64,000 nucleotides of DNA from Capsicum annuum (GCF_002878395.1 NC_061114.1:143096319-143160318); one strand, 5' to 3'; positions 34,977 to 48,190 are shown, numbered from the stretch's first letter. Program-made: numbers and translations. Notes: a model not told the origin generated them from the letters alone.

Positions 34977-37900
34977 TTTTGTCATGCCCTATTTCGAGTC
35001 GGTCGAAACAGCACACAACGTATGGTGACTACGTGTTTAATGTGACTCTTGGGATTTGGAAAATTATTTTTTTAGAGTCGCCACCTAACTTTTTAGGAAA
35101 TTAGGAAAAGAATATTTTTTTATGGTAAAAACTCCGTTTTAGTCTATCGAAAATATTTTGAGATTCTGAGTGAGGGTTTTGGTTACTCGAGGGAAAGGTG
35201 TTAGGCACTTCTTAAAGCCTATCCGAAGATAGTCCTTACATTTAATTTAGGAAAAAGCATTGCTTTATTTATTTGCGAAAATGGTGAAAAGAAAACTTTC
35301 CTCATTATTTTCTTCTTGTTATTTTCTGTAAAAGAAAGAAAACTTAAGGTATGACAAACGTGTTGCCACCATGTACAAGGAAGTAATGCAATCATCGCAT
35401 ATATATGTATGTCATGAATATCTTATAATATGAAAATAGCTTCTTCTTTTTTTGTTTTAATGATTTGGATAAAATAAAAGGGAAAACTTCACTGTTTTTA
35501 CATGTATAAAATTGAATAGGTAAATAAACTTTATAAAAATATTTTAAGGCGTGGAATAATTTAAGACAAAATGTGAATATAGATATATTTGAAAGTGCAA
35601 AAAGATGTAAAATTTTACTTAATTTATGAAACTAAAAAAAAGATTTAGATTAGAAGTAAGCGAAAAGAAAAATGTGATGATATAATACATAAGCATAGCA
35701 AAATTGAGATAATGACACTGATAACAATAATCTTAATAACCGTAGTATTAATAAAATTAATAATAATAATAATAATAATAGTAATAATATTAATAATTGA
35801 AACAGTGATAAATGCTATGGCGTAAATAATAATGGTAATAGTAGATATGATGTAAAATAGTTGTTATGAAAGTAATGCGATGTACTTTGTATGTGGTAGC
35901 GAACGAATATACAACACCTCATATTAATCTTTCGCGAATCTGAAAACTCAAACGAACATTAAAGATATAAAATATAGCTTGACCATTAGAGTTATGCACT
36001 AAAAAAGGGTTAAAGTTGATGAATAAACTCCTTTGGGAAAATCTCAAGTTTTGATAACTTTCTTGATTAAGTTAAAACTAAAATTTTATTTATTTATCTT
36101 TTTTATATTTTTAAAAAATGTGAAGGTTGCTATGCGAATCTCATTTAAGATATCGGTAATGAGTTTTTCAAAAAGAATTATCCGATTATGATAAAATATA
36201 TTTTTCTTAGTGAAATCACATGTTATTTGCGAACATCGGAATGTTAAAACTACTTCTAAAGGATCGACAAATAACAAGATAACATAAATTTAATAATTAA
36301 GTAAAGTTGTTAAAAAAAAAAGAGAAAATTCAATAACAAAAGTTAGTATCATCCTAAAACTCAACATGACGAGTATAAATTAAATTCAAAGAAGATAAGA
36401 GATTAGACTCCATTTTATGAGTTGGGCTTCTAATTTGCTCGACTCCGAAGCTCTCGTGATCGTAGTGGCGGTTGACCCAAATCTCGGGTCAAAAAATGAG
36501 TTTCATTGTGTAACTCCGATTCCTGGTTCACATGTGAAATAAAAAATATAAAGATAAGTAACTAGAAAAATAAAAATAAGATAAGGATTAGTGACTAATA
36601 AGATAAAAAATTTGTGTGCAATTGAGAGGAAATATGCTTTGAATGAGAGCATTGGGTAGGAATAAAATTAACTATTTCCTTGTGAGACCATGCAGCAGTT
36701 TTTTTTTAAAATAAAACCAAGAAAAATTGCGCTTTTGGCTTAGGCAAATCAAGTGTGAGCAGAATTTTGGGATAAATCGTACCATTGTTCACATATTTGA
36801 TTAATCTAAAGTACTACTATGCCTTTGGGAATTCTTAAGCACGTTTATTTTGTCAAATACTTATCTCAATTCGTCTCATAATAAATAAAATCACAGATTC
36901 TAAACACACACCTAAGAAAATAAATCAAACGAGGACAAAATAGCATTCAAAAGACTACATTATCTCTAGGAATTTGAAGGATATTAACCCTTCGCAGAGT
37001 AATTCACTGGGATTTTCTCAACCATGAGTTGACTCTCAAATTCGGAGAATTTCAAACTTGAATCGCACAAATAATAAAATCAAAACCCAACAAAGAAACA
37101 AAAAGTGGATGCTTGCGAGAAAGGATAAGCTGTTGCGTAACTATGGCTTGGAACTCAAGACTTAAAGCTGATTTAATGACACAATAACAAAAGAAACAAA
37201 ATAGATGACACACTTCAAAAAAGAATATAAAATACTTGGTTAAAACTTATGATCATGTTCATCGGATAGAACCAAGTTGCATTAACCTGCAAAAATTTGT
37301 ATGAATCAAATTTTAAATCTTAAACTCTCGAAGCCTCTTTTCATGTTAAATTATAGGTTGAGAATTCAATTAGGCGCATAGCTGGACCGAGACACTTTAA
37401 GCAACTAAAGCCATGTTCTAGTATTCAAGTAAAAGGTCGCAAAGACTTCATGATGAACAACCACCATACATAAAGTTTTTAGCATCTTGGATCCCTTTGG
37501 ATGCAAAACCCGAGGCAGCGAACGCCTATTAAGGGCACAGCTGGAAAGCAAGGAAATCAAAGTCTATTATTATATCTTGAAACATCCAAAAGGTCACAAC
37601 GCTGATCTTCACAAGCCACCAACCAGACACCAACTATGAACCTCGCAGAACTTGCTCAAGGATGGTCCACAAGTTGTAAACATTTGACTGACATTTAATC
37701 ATGGGTAAGCAAAGTGAACGATCAAAGGATATTTTTTATTTCATATTTTCGTAACCAGAACAAATCAACTAGATTGGATAACCACCAGACCAAACAGGAC
37801 CAGCGAATTATAAAGCTAGAATAAGAATCACGTAATTAAAGTGGGATACGTTTTACCTTCACATGTATTCACAAAACCCCTTTTCCTTAAAAGTAATGCA

Positions 37901-39202
37901 TATATTGCTAATTTCAAATCATTGGAAACTATCTTAACAGACATGACACATAGTAATGTCTAACTCGTATAAGACACCGCACAACATGGACAACATAATG
38001 ATTCAAGAAAATTCATAATCAAATAGTAAAGTTAAAAAGAAACTACTTCTTGCGAGGCAATTAATGCGAAGGCGATGGAAGAAAGTAGCCCCTTTGATCT
38101 TAAAATGTTTCACACCTAAACTAAAAAATGGTGAGCAACCAGAATACTCTAAGGTTTTTTTCGGATTCGAAAAACGAGCAAAACAGAGAGCTGTCCTCAA
38201 ACCAAACCTTAACACTCCACATAAATGGGAGGATTCTTTCCAAGTTAAGGCACATTCGAGGAGTATACGAAATCCCTTATAGTGACAAATTTTTAACCTT
38301 GTTATGGATACTAAACAAACCCAAAGCTTATGAACACGATAATTTTGGGGTATTCATGGCAGTCCCTAAAATGGCCAGAGAAAGCAAAATATCATTTAGA
38401 TGGCTTCATATCTTGGCTAAAAGTAACATGAAATAGGGGGTCCTTTCATAGAATTGTGATAAGAAATCGACATCAAGCAGGAAATTAGTTTCCATAACAC
38501 CATTTAAGCTAAACAAACGACAATATCAGCATGACTGAAAAGGGGAAGGCAACGGTGAACCACAAGACTAATTTCTCAATTTTCGAGGCTTCCAAGCACT
38601 AACTTATTCAAAAGAAAAAAAAATTGGGAAGCCAAATTAATGAACTTCTTTTCCCAAAAACAACATCGTAGTCAAACGATAAGCAAGAAAAATTGCATAT
38701 TCATACGTGAATCAATTTCTAGCATCAAAAGCAACATTCTTTGCATTTTACATCCAATTTTCAGAACTAATGGAATCAAAACTTAAACACTCACCTTCAA
38801 AACCAATTTCAGATTTAACAATAACATAAAATTGATATACAACCAAATTTAGGCGTAGTCTTTGATATTAACAACAACTTGGAGTTTGATCAGAACTCAT
38901 TTATTTTAATCACATCAACGTGAGATTTTACAGAATCTGGACTAAACACCATCTTATGAACTCAAACGAAGGAAGAAGGAGGTGAAAGAAAAAAATCAAT
39001 ACCTTTTCTAGGGCAGCAAAACTGGAGCCTTAACGTGTAAGAATTTTCGACGATAAAATCTACTCTGAGGACTTCCAATTTAGACTAATATTGAAAGAAA
39101 TCTATCAAATTTTGAGACCCTCCATTTTCTCTGTTATCACTTGTTCCTCCACTGCCCTTTCTCCTAATTTTTCAACTTATTGTCTAGGGTTGAAGAACAC
39201 CC

Positions 39203-39210
39203 TATTTATA
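39203..39210 (-). promoter_or_regulatory. candidate LTR TATA box
   Basis: The minus strand reads CCTATAAATAGGG. The second full LTR has TATAAATATGG at 56697-56704. About 4.2 kb of LTR lies downstream, implying a long transcribed LTR part. Confidence 0.6.
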
Positions 39211-39616
39211 GGCTAATTCCGGACTCAAAATTTTGGATTTGAAGCCAAAATTAAAGAAAATTGAGATAGGATTTTGAAATTCAAATCCAAGTCTCCATTT
39301 TTCGACAACTATCATGATGGAATGAAAGATTTTTCAACTCTTATCCATGATTTTGTGCTGATTTTCACTGTTGTATAGATTTTTAGAGTGCAGGAGATGG
39401 TTGTGCAGTAGTAGTTAGAGGTTTGTCCGCTATGGTTGGCTAGGGTGATGGTGGAGGAGAAGAGAGAAGAAAGGAGGAAAGAGAAGATGAGAGGAAAGAG
39501 AGGCCATTATTGTTGTTGTGTTCTGAATTGAAAAGATAGAAGAGATGAGAGATGGTCACTGTAGGCATGAGGAAAAAAACCGTATTATCGACTGATTTTG
39601 CTGATTAAAATATGAG

Positions 39617-39640
39617 TCGTCCGATCATTTGATCGGACGA
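39617..39640. promoter_or_regulatory. dyad-symmetric U3 motif
   Basis: Perfect arms TCGTCCGATCA/TGATCGGACGA stand around TT, about 410 bases upstream of the TATA box. Looser versions (cgttcgatattttgatcgg, cgttcgatacttgatcgg) follow at about 39787 and 39913. The other LTR has the same three sites near 57061, 57266 and 57391, the first decayed on one arm. Confidence 0.55.
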
Positions 39641-40773
39641 TCTAAATTTAATAAATAAATAAAAATAATAATAACTAAATTATATATATAATAAATAAGT
39701 AAATAATTAGAATTTTTGAGATCATTGGACATGAAATTTTGATGGACTCAATTAATTCGTGTTAGCCGGGTGATTTTGAACTGGTTTTGATTCGTTCGAT
39801 ATTTTGATCGGATGATCTTGAAGAGATTACCCCTTAAAAAATAAATAAAAGGGAAAATGTTTGTATACATAGACAAATATAAGAAGGATTGATTTGAAAT
39901 GACTATTTTTCTAATTCGTTCGATACTTGATCGGATGGTTCGAACGTAATTTAAAGAGAAGAGAAAAGGGAGAAAATAAATATATAGATAATAAAAAATA
40001 AAATAAATTATATATATCTACCTATATATAAAAATAACTAAAAAATTTTAGGATTCTTTGAATTTAAAATAAATCGATGGATCAGATTAAATTGCATCGG
40101 TTGAAGTGAAATGGCAGAGCGGGCATAGAAATTATACTGAGTTTCTGGCTAATTTTCAGACTTTTGGCTGAAACTTATAGAATAAAGGTTGGGTTCGAAT
40201 GAAATAAAAATTAAAGTTAGATTATTGTTGGTTCGAACACTCTTTTCCTACTGAAATTAATTTTATTAATGCTTCTTGTTATCCTAAAATTATTTTTTGG
40301 TTCGTACATTCATAAATTACAAACATAATTTGAATACGTGTCTAATTTAATATATTTATTTTATTTTTAGATTTATTTAATATTAACAAAACATAATTGT
40401 ATATATGTGTGTAGCAATAAGAATATAAATAAATATATCTGAAATAAAAATATAATAAAAAATATATTTATCTTATATAACAAAATATACATATGTATGT
40501 GGTCACAATATAGCCTTAAAAGAAATAAAAAAAGCGAATGCGATTACCAAAAGATATTTTTTTTTATTTTGATGTTAAAATATTTAATTATATTTGATTA
40601 AAATATTTTATTTATAATAAAAATAAATTCCCTTTATTTTAAAAATATGTAGAAATAGAGAAATAAAAAATACGAATCTTATTTCTTATTTAATTTTTTA
40701 AAAATTAGTTAGGGACAAGAACATCGGTGAAATTAATTAGAGGGAAAGAACGAGCCAAAATTGGGTGGCAACA

Positions 40774-43365
40774 GTTGCCCCTGAGTGGACAAAGATTTAT
40801 GTGAAAATCTTTGGGTAATCACGTTGACGTAACCAATTTTGTCTCGGGTAAAGCAAAATGTTTGGAAGATTATGATCGGGTTCTGGTTTTCGAGCTGCCT
40901 ATATATCTCGGGTTTTACGAGTTGCCCCAGTGTAGAATTATGGTAACACTAGGTTCCTTCGAGGATGATAACAAAGATTTCAGCACGAATGAAATGGATA
41001 CAGGCGCACTTATCTTTGAATTGATTGTTTGAGATGACTGAGAATGGAACATCGCTGGATAGCATATTTGCTGAGGATTTTGAGAAAAAAGGAGATTGCG
41101 GATTTTTAAAATTGCCTAGTGTCGGATTAAGATGACACTGGGTGATAAAAATTTATAAAAAAGAGTTTTGAGTCCAGTTGAATTCCTTCTCTGGAATTCT
41201 TGACGTAGCTAGGGATGCTTGAGATTCTACTAGCTTACCCCAGTTTGCTGTTAAGAGGGTAGTTCCACGTTGTATTGCATATTCTTGCAAAACGGGTAAA
41301 AGAGGTGAAAAGTACCTGTTTGTTCAAAAGTTGTAAATTGAAATTGTAATGTAAAGAGTGGAGTTCAGATATTCAAACTAGTATAGTCTCCATTTGTGAA
41401 GGCCTTCGACTGGCAGGAAAATAACTGAAATGTAAATAGCCTCCGTCGGCTGAGTAGTCGCTTGAAAGTAAAAGCCTCCGTCGGCTGAGCAGTAACTAAA
41501 ATGTAAACAGCCTCCATCAGCTGAAATATAAATAGCCTCCGTCGGCTAAGCGGCTGCTGAAATGTGAATAACCTCCGTCGGCTGAGTAGGAACTGAAATA
41601 TAAATAGGCTCCGTCGGCTGAAACATAAATGACGGCTAAAATATAAATAGCCTCCATCGGCTGAAATGTAAATAGCCTCTAACGATGGGATATTTGCCTA
41701 AATATAAACTACCTCGTATTTGTCAAAGCAACCCATAATCTGAACTAGATGATGGTATTGCTGCTGGAACTTGATGTTGTTGTAATAGTGGCTTTCTTGC
41801 GCGTTTGCTATGGTGTGGGCCTTTGATTGGTAGGATGTGCTTTATTTGCTGAAATGCAATTCTTCGATATGGCGGAGTGTTTTTTTGCTTATACACATTC
41901 TTTGATTTGTGGCGGGGCATCACCCTTGCTGGTGCACAATTGCCGATATACCGGAGAGTCATATTGCTCATTCACATCCTCTGATATGGTAGAGGATCGC
42001 TTTGCTTGCTTATGTACAGTCTTTGAAATGTGGAACTTAACTTTGTTTGCTTATATACAGTCCTCAAAATACGAAGGCTCGACTTTGTTTGCTTATATAC
42101 AGTCCTTTGAAATGCGGAGCTTGACTTTGTTTGCTTATATACAGTCCTTGCCTAGCGGAATCTCAACTTTATTGAAGTCAGATGGCACTCTTCAATTTGC
42201 GGAGTTTGTTGAGAGAAGTAAATAGCCTAGTCTTCCTATGAGGACCCTCTTTTCTTAGTTTCTGACTCGGGTCTTCAAAATGTACCTGCGAAAGAATTTG
42301 AACAAAACTTTTAAAGCTTGTGAGGACTAGTATAAATATATGTATAGAGAATAAAGTAAGGGAAGAATATTTGGCTTATGTCATAGTGGTAAGCCGCATG
42401 ATTCCCCTAATCCTATCTCAAAGTTTGACTTGATGTAGTTTTCCAATTCCTTTTTTTCTACGCTCAAAGAAAAATTCTTAGTTGGGAGGGGGTTTTGATT
42501 TGTGTCGACTTGGGGATCCTGGCTTTGTTTATGGAATTCTCTAAGACTCCCTCGGTTACTCGATCAATCCTAAGATCGGAGTCTCAGTAGGTGGGAAAGT
42601 TGGAAAGTATAGTGAAAACTATATATATATATATATATATATATGTTTTTTGCAAATATATTAAGTATATATAGTAATCCTTTATCATTTTTTAGATTAT
42701 GACTCGTTCGAAAATCCGTTAAGCCTCCATTAGTTGATCGCGGACCTTGTAGCCTTATTCATTGAGCGGAGCTTCTCTGACTGTCAAAGCTACGATGATT
42801 TTGGCGGTGAGATCTGTTTTATTCTGATGCTATATCATGAGTAGAGAGGATTTTCCTAGAGGTGAGATCGAACCTTTTAGGTTGCCTACGTATCCTTAAA
42901 ATAAAAATCAAGTTTGCACGTAGTTTGAGGGTGGAAAAGAAAAATAAAATGCAACGATCGAGTCTGACTCAGACTACCTACGTATCCAAATGGAATAAGG
43001 TCATGACGTAATTCAAATACAATAGGAGAACTGAAAATATGAAATGTAGTGACCGACCTTGACTCAGGCTGCCTACATATCCAATTGGAATCAGGTCAGG
43101 CTGTAGTTCAGTACAATGAAAAGGTAAAAATATGAAGGGACCAAATCCGATGTGGATTTTCTACGTATCCCGCCGTGGGAAATCAGGTCGGGCGTAGTTC
43201 TAAATACATGAAAGGATGATGTTTTGGGTTTTATAAGGAAAACTGAACCCTATGTGGGATGCCTATATATCCCTCTATGGGAAGTTAGGCTAATACGTAG
43301 TTTTGTTACATTAGAGAAAATGCAAAAGTACAAAGAGATAACTATTATCCCTAATGTCTTCAAAT
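40774..43365 (-). repeat. 3' non-coding region of the full unit with three tandem-repeat blocks
   Basis: No gene follows integrase. Block 1 (about 41435-41690) has about eight 'gcctccgtcggctga' units spaced 25-43 bases. Block 2 (about 41870-42160) has five diverged units of about 45-50 bases with 'tttgcttatatacagtc'. Block 3 (about 42840-43310) has about five units of roughly 70-100 bases built on 'ctacgtatcc...ggaatcaggtc..gtagttc'. An AT microsatellite lies at 42619-42644. Frames across block 2 (for example 41827-42225) are open only because of the repeat period. Minus strand 40774-40790 (CCACTCAGGGGCAAC) is the presumed plus-strand primer site. Confidence 0.75.
42619..42644. repeat. (AT)n microsatellite
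   Basis: Thirteen AT dinucleotides in the 3' non-coding region of the full Ogre unit. Confidence 0.95.
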
Positions 43366-44590
43366 TTAGTACTTCTTGATGGCGTCTGAATTGATCGGCT
43401 TTGTGTTTACTGTGCCATCCATCTCTGCAAGTATTACTGCTCCTTCTGAAAGTACTCGGTGGACTATGTAGGGACCTTGCCAATTTGGCACAAATTTCCC
43501 TTTGGCTTCATCTTGGTGAGGGAATATCTTCTTCAATACCAACTGTACTGGTGTAAACTGACGAGGTTTGGCCTTCTTGTTGAACGCTTTGATTATTCTA
43601 TTTTGATATAGTTGACCATGAAAAACCACATCTAATCTCTTCTCATAAATGAGCATCAATTGCTCGATCCTGTTTCAATCCTATTCCGAATCCATTCAGC
43701 ATCATCTAGACCGACCTCCTGGATGACTCTCAATGAGGGTATCTCCACTTCTGCAGGTATCACTGCTTCCGACCCATAAACCAACATGCAGGGAGTTTCC
43801 CCAGTGGATGTTCTGATCGTGGTACGATAGCCGAGCAAAGCGTATGGTAGCTTCTCATGCCATTCCTTATTACCGTCCACTATTTTTCTCAAAATCCTCT
43901 TGATATTCTTGTTTGCAGCTTCAACTGCTCCATTTATTTATGGTCGATACGCTGTGGAATTTTGACGAGAGATCTTAAACCTTTCACAAATCTCTCTCAT
44001 TAGGTCGCTATTGAGATTAGCCTCGTTATCTGTTATGATTGACTCTGGAATTCCAAACCAACAGAATAAGTTATTGCGAACAAAATCTGTCATCGCCTTC
44101 TTGTTTATGGCCTTATGTGTTGAGGCCTCAACCTACTTTGTGAAGTAATCGATAGCGACCAAGATAAAATGGTGCCCATTGGATGCAAGAGGCTCTATGG
44201 GCCCAATAACATCTATGCCCCAAGAGGCAAATGGCCAAGAAGAACCCAACACATTGAGCTTGTTTGGCGGAACTCATATAAAGTCTCCATGAACTTGACA
44301 TTGGTGATACTTCTGAACGTATCGAATACTATCCCTCTTCATGGTCATCAAAAAGTATCCATCTCTCAATATTTTCTTTGCAAGCATGAAATCGTTCATG
44401 TGAGGTACACATGTCCCTGCATGTATCTCCTCTAACAATCTTATGGCCTCCGTGGCATCGATGCATCGTAGCAATCCTAGGTTTAGATTCCTCCTATATA
44501 GGATTTCCCCATTGAGAAAGAAGTGATTAGCCATCCTTCTTAAAATCCCCTTCTATTTGCCAGTAGCGCCTTCTGGATATCCTCCTACTC
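43366..44590 (-). pseudogene. pol: Tat integrase, degenerate
   Basis: Integrase joins element DNA to the genome in the nucleus. The zinc-binding region lies in 44274-44534 (HAGTCVPHMNDFMLAKKILR and YHQCQVHG; the first Cys of the usual C-x2-C pair appears to be Tyr). The catalytic core runs through 43900-44270 with broken frames; ITDNEANLNS and NGAVEAANKN carry the second Asp and the Glu. 43656-43892 (LLGYRTTIRTSTGETPCMLV) and 43366-43659 (WQGPYIVHRVLSEGAVI, a GPY-type C-terminal motif) finish it. Stops occur near 44273, 44120 and 43940, with a frame change near 43656. Confidence 0.88.
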
Positions 44591-44615
44591 CAAGTAACCT
44601 CTTAATGTCATAGTA

Positions 44616-45690
44616 CTATGGCTTTCCATCTGGCTCTTCATCTACATGAAAATAATAGGCTTGTTCGTCGTGTATCTCCACTTTGATGGGATTGATGTAA
44701 TTCTTATCTAAATGTTGAATCATTGAAGATAGTATCGCTAAGGCATCAGGGAACTCATTTTGAATTCGAAGGACATGCTTGAATTCGATCTTCGTAAACC
44801 TTTTGCTCAATTCCTTAACACATTGCACATAAAGAAGGATTTTGATATTCTTGGTGGTCCATTCTCCTTGAACCTGATGGATCAACAAATCTGAATCTCC
44901 TATCACCAATAGCTCGTTAATGTCCATGTCTACTGCTATCTTAAGCTCGATAATGCAAGCCTCATATTCTGCCATGTTATTCATGAAAGGAAACCTAGTC
45001 TTCATTGATATTGGGTAATGTTGACCTGTTTCTGAAACTAGAACTGCTCCAATTCCGACTCTTTTGAAGTTCGTTGCTCCGTCGAAGAACATCCTCCATC
45101 TATCATATGGTTCTGAGATGTCCTCTTCCGCAAACAATACCTCTTCATCAGGAAAGTAGGTATTGAGCGGCGTGTAATCTTGATCCACTGTATTTTTTGC
45201 GAGGTGATCAACCAAAGCTTGTCCTTTGATGGCTTTTTGTGTCATGTACACAATTTCAAACTCACTCAATAAGATCTTCCATTTTACCAACTTTCCATTA
45301 GGCATTGGCTTCTGAAATATGTACTTGAGTGGATCCATTCTTGAAATTAAGTACATGGTATACGCGGACAGGTAGTGCCTTAACTTTTGTGCAACCCAGG
45401 TCAATGCGCAATAGGTCCGTTCCAACAATTTATACATAGCTTTATACGGTGTGAATTTCTTACTCAGGTAGTAAATGGCTTGCTCTTTCCTCCCCGTATC
45501 ATTATGCTTCCCTAACGCACATTCAAAGGCATTATCCATAACAGATATATATAACAACAACGGATTTCCTGGTTCTGGTGGAACCAATACTGATGGGTTA
45601 GACAAATATTCCTTGATTTTGTCAAAAACCTTTTGACATTCTTCAGTCCATCTGGTGGCGGCATCTTTCTTTAACAACTTGAATATTGGT
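44616..45690 (-). pseudogene. pol: Tat RT connection and dual RNase H, long open frame
   Basis: The 353-codon frame 45677-44616 is open. Residues about 43-150 are the first RNase H, which follows RT (DNAFECALGKHNDTGRKEQA, LLERTYCALTWVAQKLRHYL). Residues about 193-320 are a second, archaeal-type RNase H with FFDGAT, MAEYEACIIEL, GDSDLLIHQVQGEW and FPDALA, the acidic positions expected of the fold. A second RNase H is a known mark of the Tat lineage. The frame is offset from RT upstream (change near 45680-45700), so it would not be made as part of pol. Confidence 0.9.
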
Positions 45691-46600
45691 TTACAATTAT
45701 TGTGGACTGAGCTATGAACCGACTAATGTAATTGAGTCTTCCTAAGAAGCTCATTACATCTTTTTCTAGTCTTAGGAGGTGGTAAGTCTTGGATTGCTTT
45801 TATCTTGGATGGGTCCAACTCAATACCTCTCCTACTATCAACGAATCCCAATAACTTTCCTGCAGGAACTCCAAAGGTGCATTTAGCTGGATTCAACTTT
45901 AGGTCGTACCTTCACAGCCTTTCAAAGAACTTTCGTAAATCATCCAAATGGTCTGAACTCCTTTTAGATTTGATGACGACATCATCCACGTACAATTCAA
46001 TTACTTTGTGAATCATATCGTGGAAAAGAGTAGTCATGGCCCTCATGTACGTTGCACCTGCATTCTTGAGTCCAAATGGCATTACCCTGTAGCAGTATAC
46101 TCCCCACGGAGTGATGAAGGTTATTTTTCTGCATTATTCTCGTCCATCAAAATTTGATGATATCTCACAAAACAATCAACAAATGACTGCAACTCATGTT
46201 TCTCGCAATTATCAATGAGAATATTAATATTTGGGAGAGGGAAATCGTCTTTTGGACTAGCCTTGTTGAGATCCCAATAATCTTCACATATTCTTATTTT
46301 TATGTCTTTCTTTGGTACGGGCACGATATTGGCCATCCAGGTGGGATAAGTCGTGAACCTCATGAAGTTGGCTTCTATCTACTTGGTCACCTCTTCCTTG
46401 ATTTTCAAACTCAAATCGAGCTTTAATTTCCTCGTCTTTTTCTTTACCAGTGGACATGCGGGGTTAGTCAGCAGTCGAAGTGAGACGATATCAGTGCTTA
46501 AACCAGGCATGTCATCGTAAGACCAAGAAAATACATTAATGTATTACTTGAGCAGACTTATCAATTCCTGGTTCCTTTCATCCTCCAAGTGTAAGCTGAC
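45691..46600 (-). pseudogene. pol: Tat reverse transcriptase, degenerate
   Basis: Order on the minus strand: DDMPGLSTD near 46500-46530; then 46121-46363 open with YPTWMANIVPVPKKD and DYWDLNKASPKDDFPLPNIN; then MPFGLKNAGATYMRAMT (about 46030-46085) and the catalytic YVDD at 45981-45992. Breaks are extra bases in A-runs at about 46121-46128 and 45765, stops near 46380 and 46545, and a TGA near 45917 where a CpG transition is likely. RT copies element RNA in the cytoplasmic particle. Confidence 0.9.
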
Positions 46601-48190
46601 TCGTGTTTCCTTTTTTTGTTTCTTCATATCCTAAATCGATGACTTTAGTTTCATCCATATTAGGCTTCTTCCGACTCTCAAGTTGCTCGATCTCATGAGG
46701 TAGGTTTTTAGGCATCATGCTCTCATCGTACTCTTCGTAATCTTATTCATCGCTTGCATTTTGCTCAACGGATTTATTAAACGTCATAATAGTGGAACGA
46801 GGATTTTTATTAACATTTGTGCAAGACTCCTAACAAAACAGGGATGGGCTTATGGTCCAGTTCTGCAAGGCTTCTCTAAGATCGGCATCACGGATGGTGA
46901 GCTTCTTGAAAACTATCTCTGATTCTTCTTTGATCACGGCCATTACTAAATTGGATACTCCAGAAATAGGCTCATATCCAAGCCCTGTAGTACCTTTCTA
47001 ATGCTATAATTAAATTGGCTCAACTATACCATCGGCTGTGGGTCCTAGTCCTATCTTGGGCTAATACCCATATTTCAATATTTCCGACGCAACTATCTTT
47101 TCAGCATTCGACATTTTTGCTTCAGCTAGCATTACTTTCTCATTAATCTTTGCTGCTTGCATGATCTCCAGAGTATGGAAAGTGGCTCCATTTAACTCCT
47201 CGGTGACTGGGACTGAATTGCTAGAATAAATAGAATGACTGAGTTTTCCATGAACAGTAATTTCTGTGCGACCCTATTCAAACTTCATGCACTGATGGAG
47301 AGTGGAAGGAACGATTCTTTCCATATGGACCCTTGGCCTCCCCAACAACAGGTTGTAGCTAGATGACACATCCATGACCTGAAATAAGATAGGAATTCTG
47401 CTGGTCTTATCTGCAGTGTTAAGTAAATTTCCCTGATGACATTCCTTTGCGACCCATCAAAGGCTCTAACCTTAACTTGACTCTCTCTTATATCTTCTAT
47501 ATTCATACTCAAATCCCTTAGAGTGGAGAATGGAAAGATATTGCAACCCGAACCACCATCAATCAAGACCTTGTTCACAATCTTGTCATGATATCTGACC
47601 GTAATATGGAGTGCTTTGTTATGTGCAGCCCCTTCTGACAGTAACTCATCATCATAAAAATAGACCTTATTTGCCTCTACCACTCGCCCAATTGCTGTGG
47701 CCAAAGTTTCGCTAGTTGTCTCCTTTAGTATGCTAATCCCAGATAACACTTCCATTAAAACATTTCTATGAGCTTCAGAACTCATAAGTAAAGACATGAC
47801 GGATATGTGGGCCGGTGTTTTCTTGAGTTGATCTTCAGTAACTATGATATTTCTCCTCGGGTTTTGATATTTCTCGAGAACTCCATGGTTTGGTTCCTCT
47901 GGTGCATAACACCTTCCCAACCTGGTCATCCCTTGAACCGTAGAAGCATCTATCATTTTTCCCTTGGCTTCAGTTCGATAGTCCCACGGGACTGCCTTGG
48001 TATCATAGTCGGTCTTCCAAGTGGCTAAATTCATCACTACGACTCTCGGCATGTAGGTCTGAATAGTTATAGGCTCGCTCAACTGAACTATGATTAATGG
48101 CTGTGATGGGGATGTAGTGGCGATTTCTTCTGCATTCCATGTGGTCACAATAGTTTCTTCCAAATCATACTCCCCCTCTAGAGTAATCAT
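46601..48190 (-). pseudogene. pol: Tat protease and flanking linker, degenerate
   Basis: 48190-47285 is open for 301 codons. The aspartic protease motif LIDGGSGCNIFPF lies near codon 211 (D at about 47558-47560). The region before it is a linker rich in charged residues; the frame after about codon 270 drifts. 46601-47284 reads as a broken linker toward RT (DESMMPKNLPHEIEQLESRK near 46680-46740), with several stops. Ogre elements are known to have an intron between protease and RT; no clear splice pair could be settled here. Confidence 0.8.

Larger units (their letters stand above)
34980..40773 (-). repeat. middle (shared) LTR of the tandem, 5.8 kb
   Basis: It matches 52467-58238 over its whole length with scattered substitutions and small indels; for example, a stretch near 39300-39350 is missing from the other copy. 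On the minus strand it begins TGTTGCCACCC and ends GGGCATGACA. It carries a TATA box (39203-39210), dyad motifs (39617-39640, with half-sites near 39790 and 39917) and ATA/AT microsatellites. Short frames inside (for example 38003-38436) are not conserved as proteins. Confidence 0.9.

Noticed and set aside
38003..38436. Overlapping ORFs inside the middle LTR
   Set aside because: The sister LTR has indels here that break the frames (55607-55825). No conserved protein.
40811..41032. 73-codon ORF next to the Ogre 3' LTR
   Set aside because: Antisense to the element and in conserved non-coding 3' sequence. Element A has the same sequence in reverse without keeping the frame.
41435..41690. Regular short repeats with spacers, CRISPR-like at first sight
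   Set aside because: Repeats and spacers are both diverged, spacers are similar to one another, and this is a plant retroelement 3' region.
41827..42225. 132-codon ORF with repeated LFAYIQS words
   Set aside because: It lies antisense to the Ogre unit in its 3' tandem-repeat block. The frame is open because the repeat period is close to a multiple of three.
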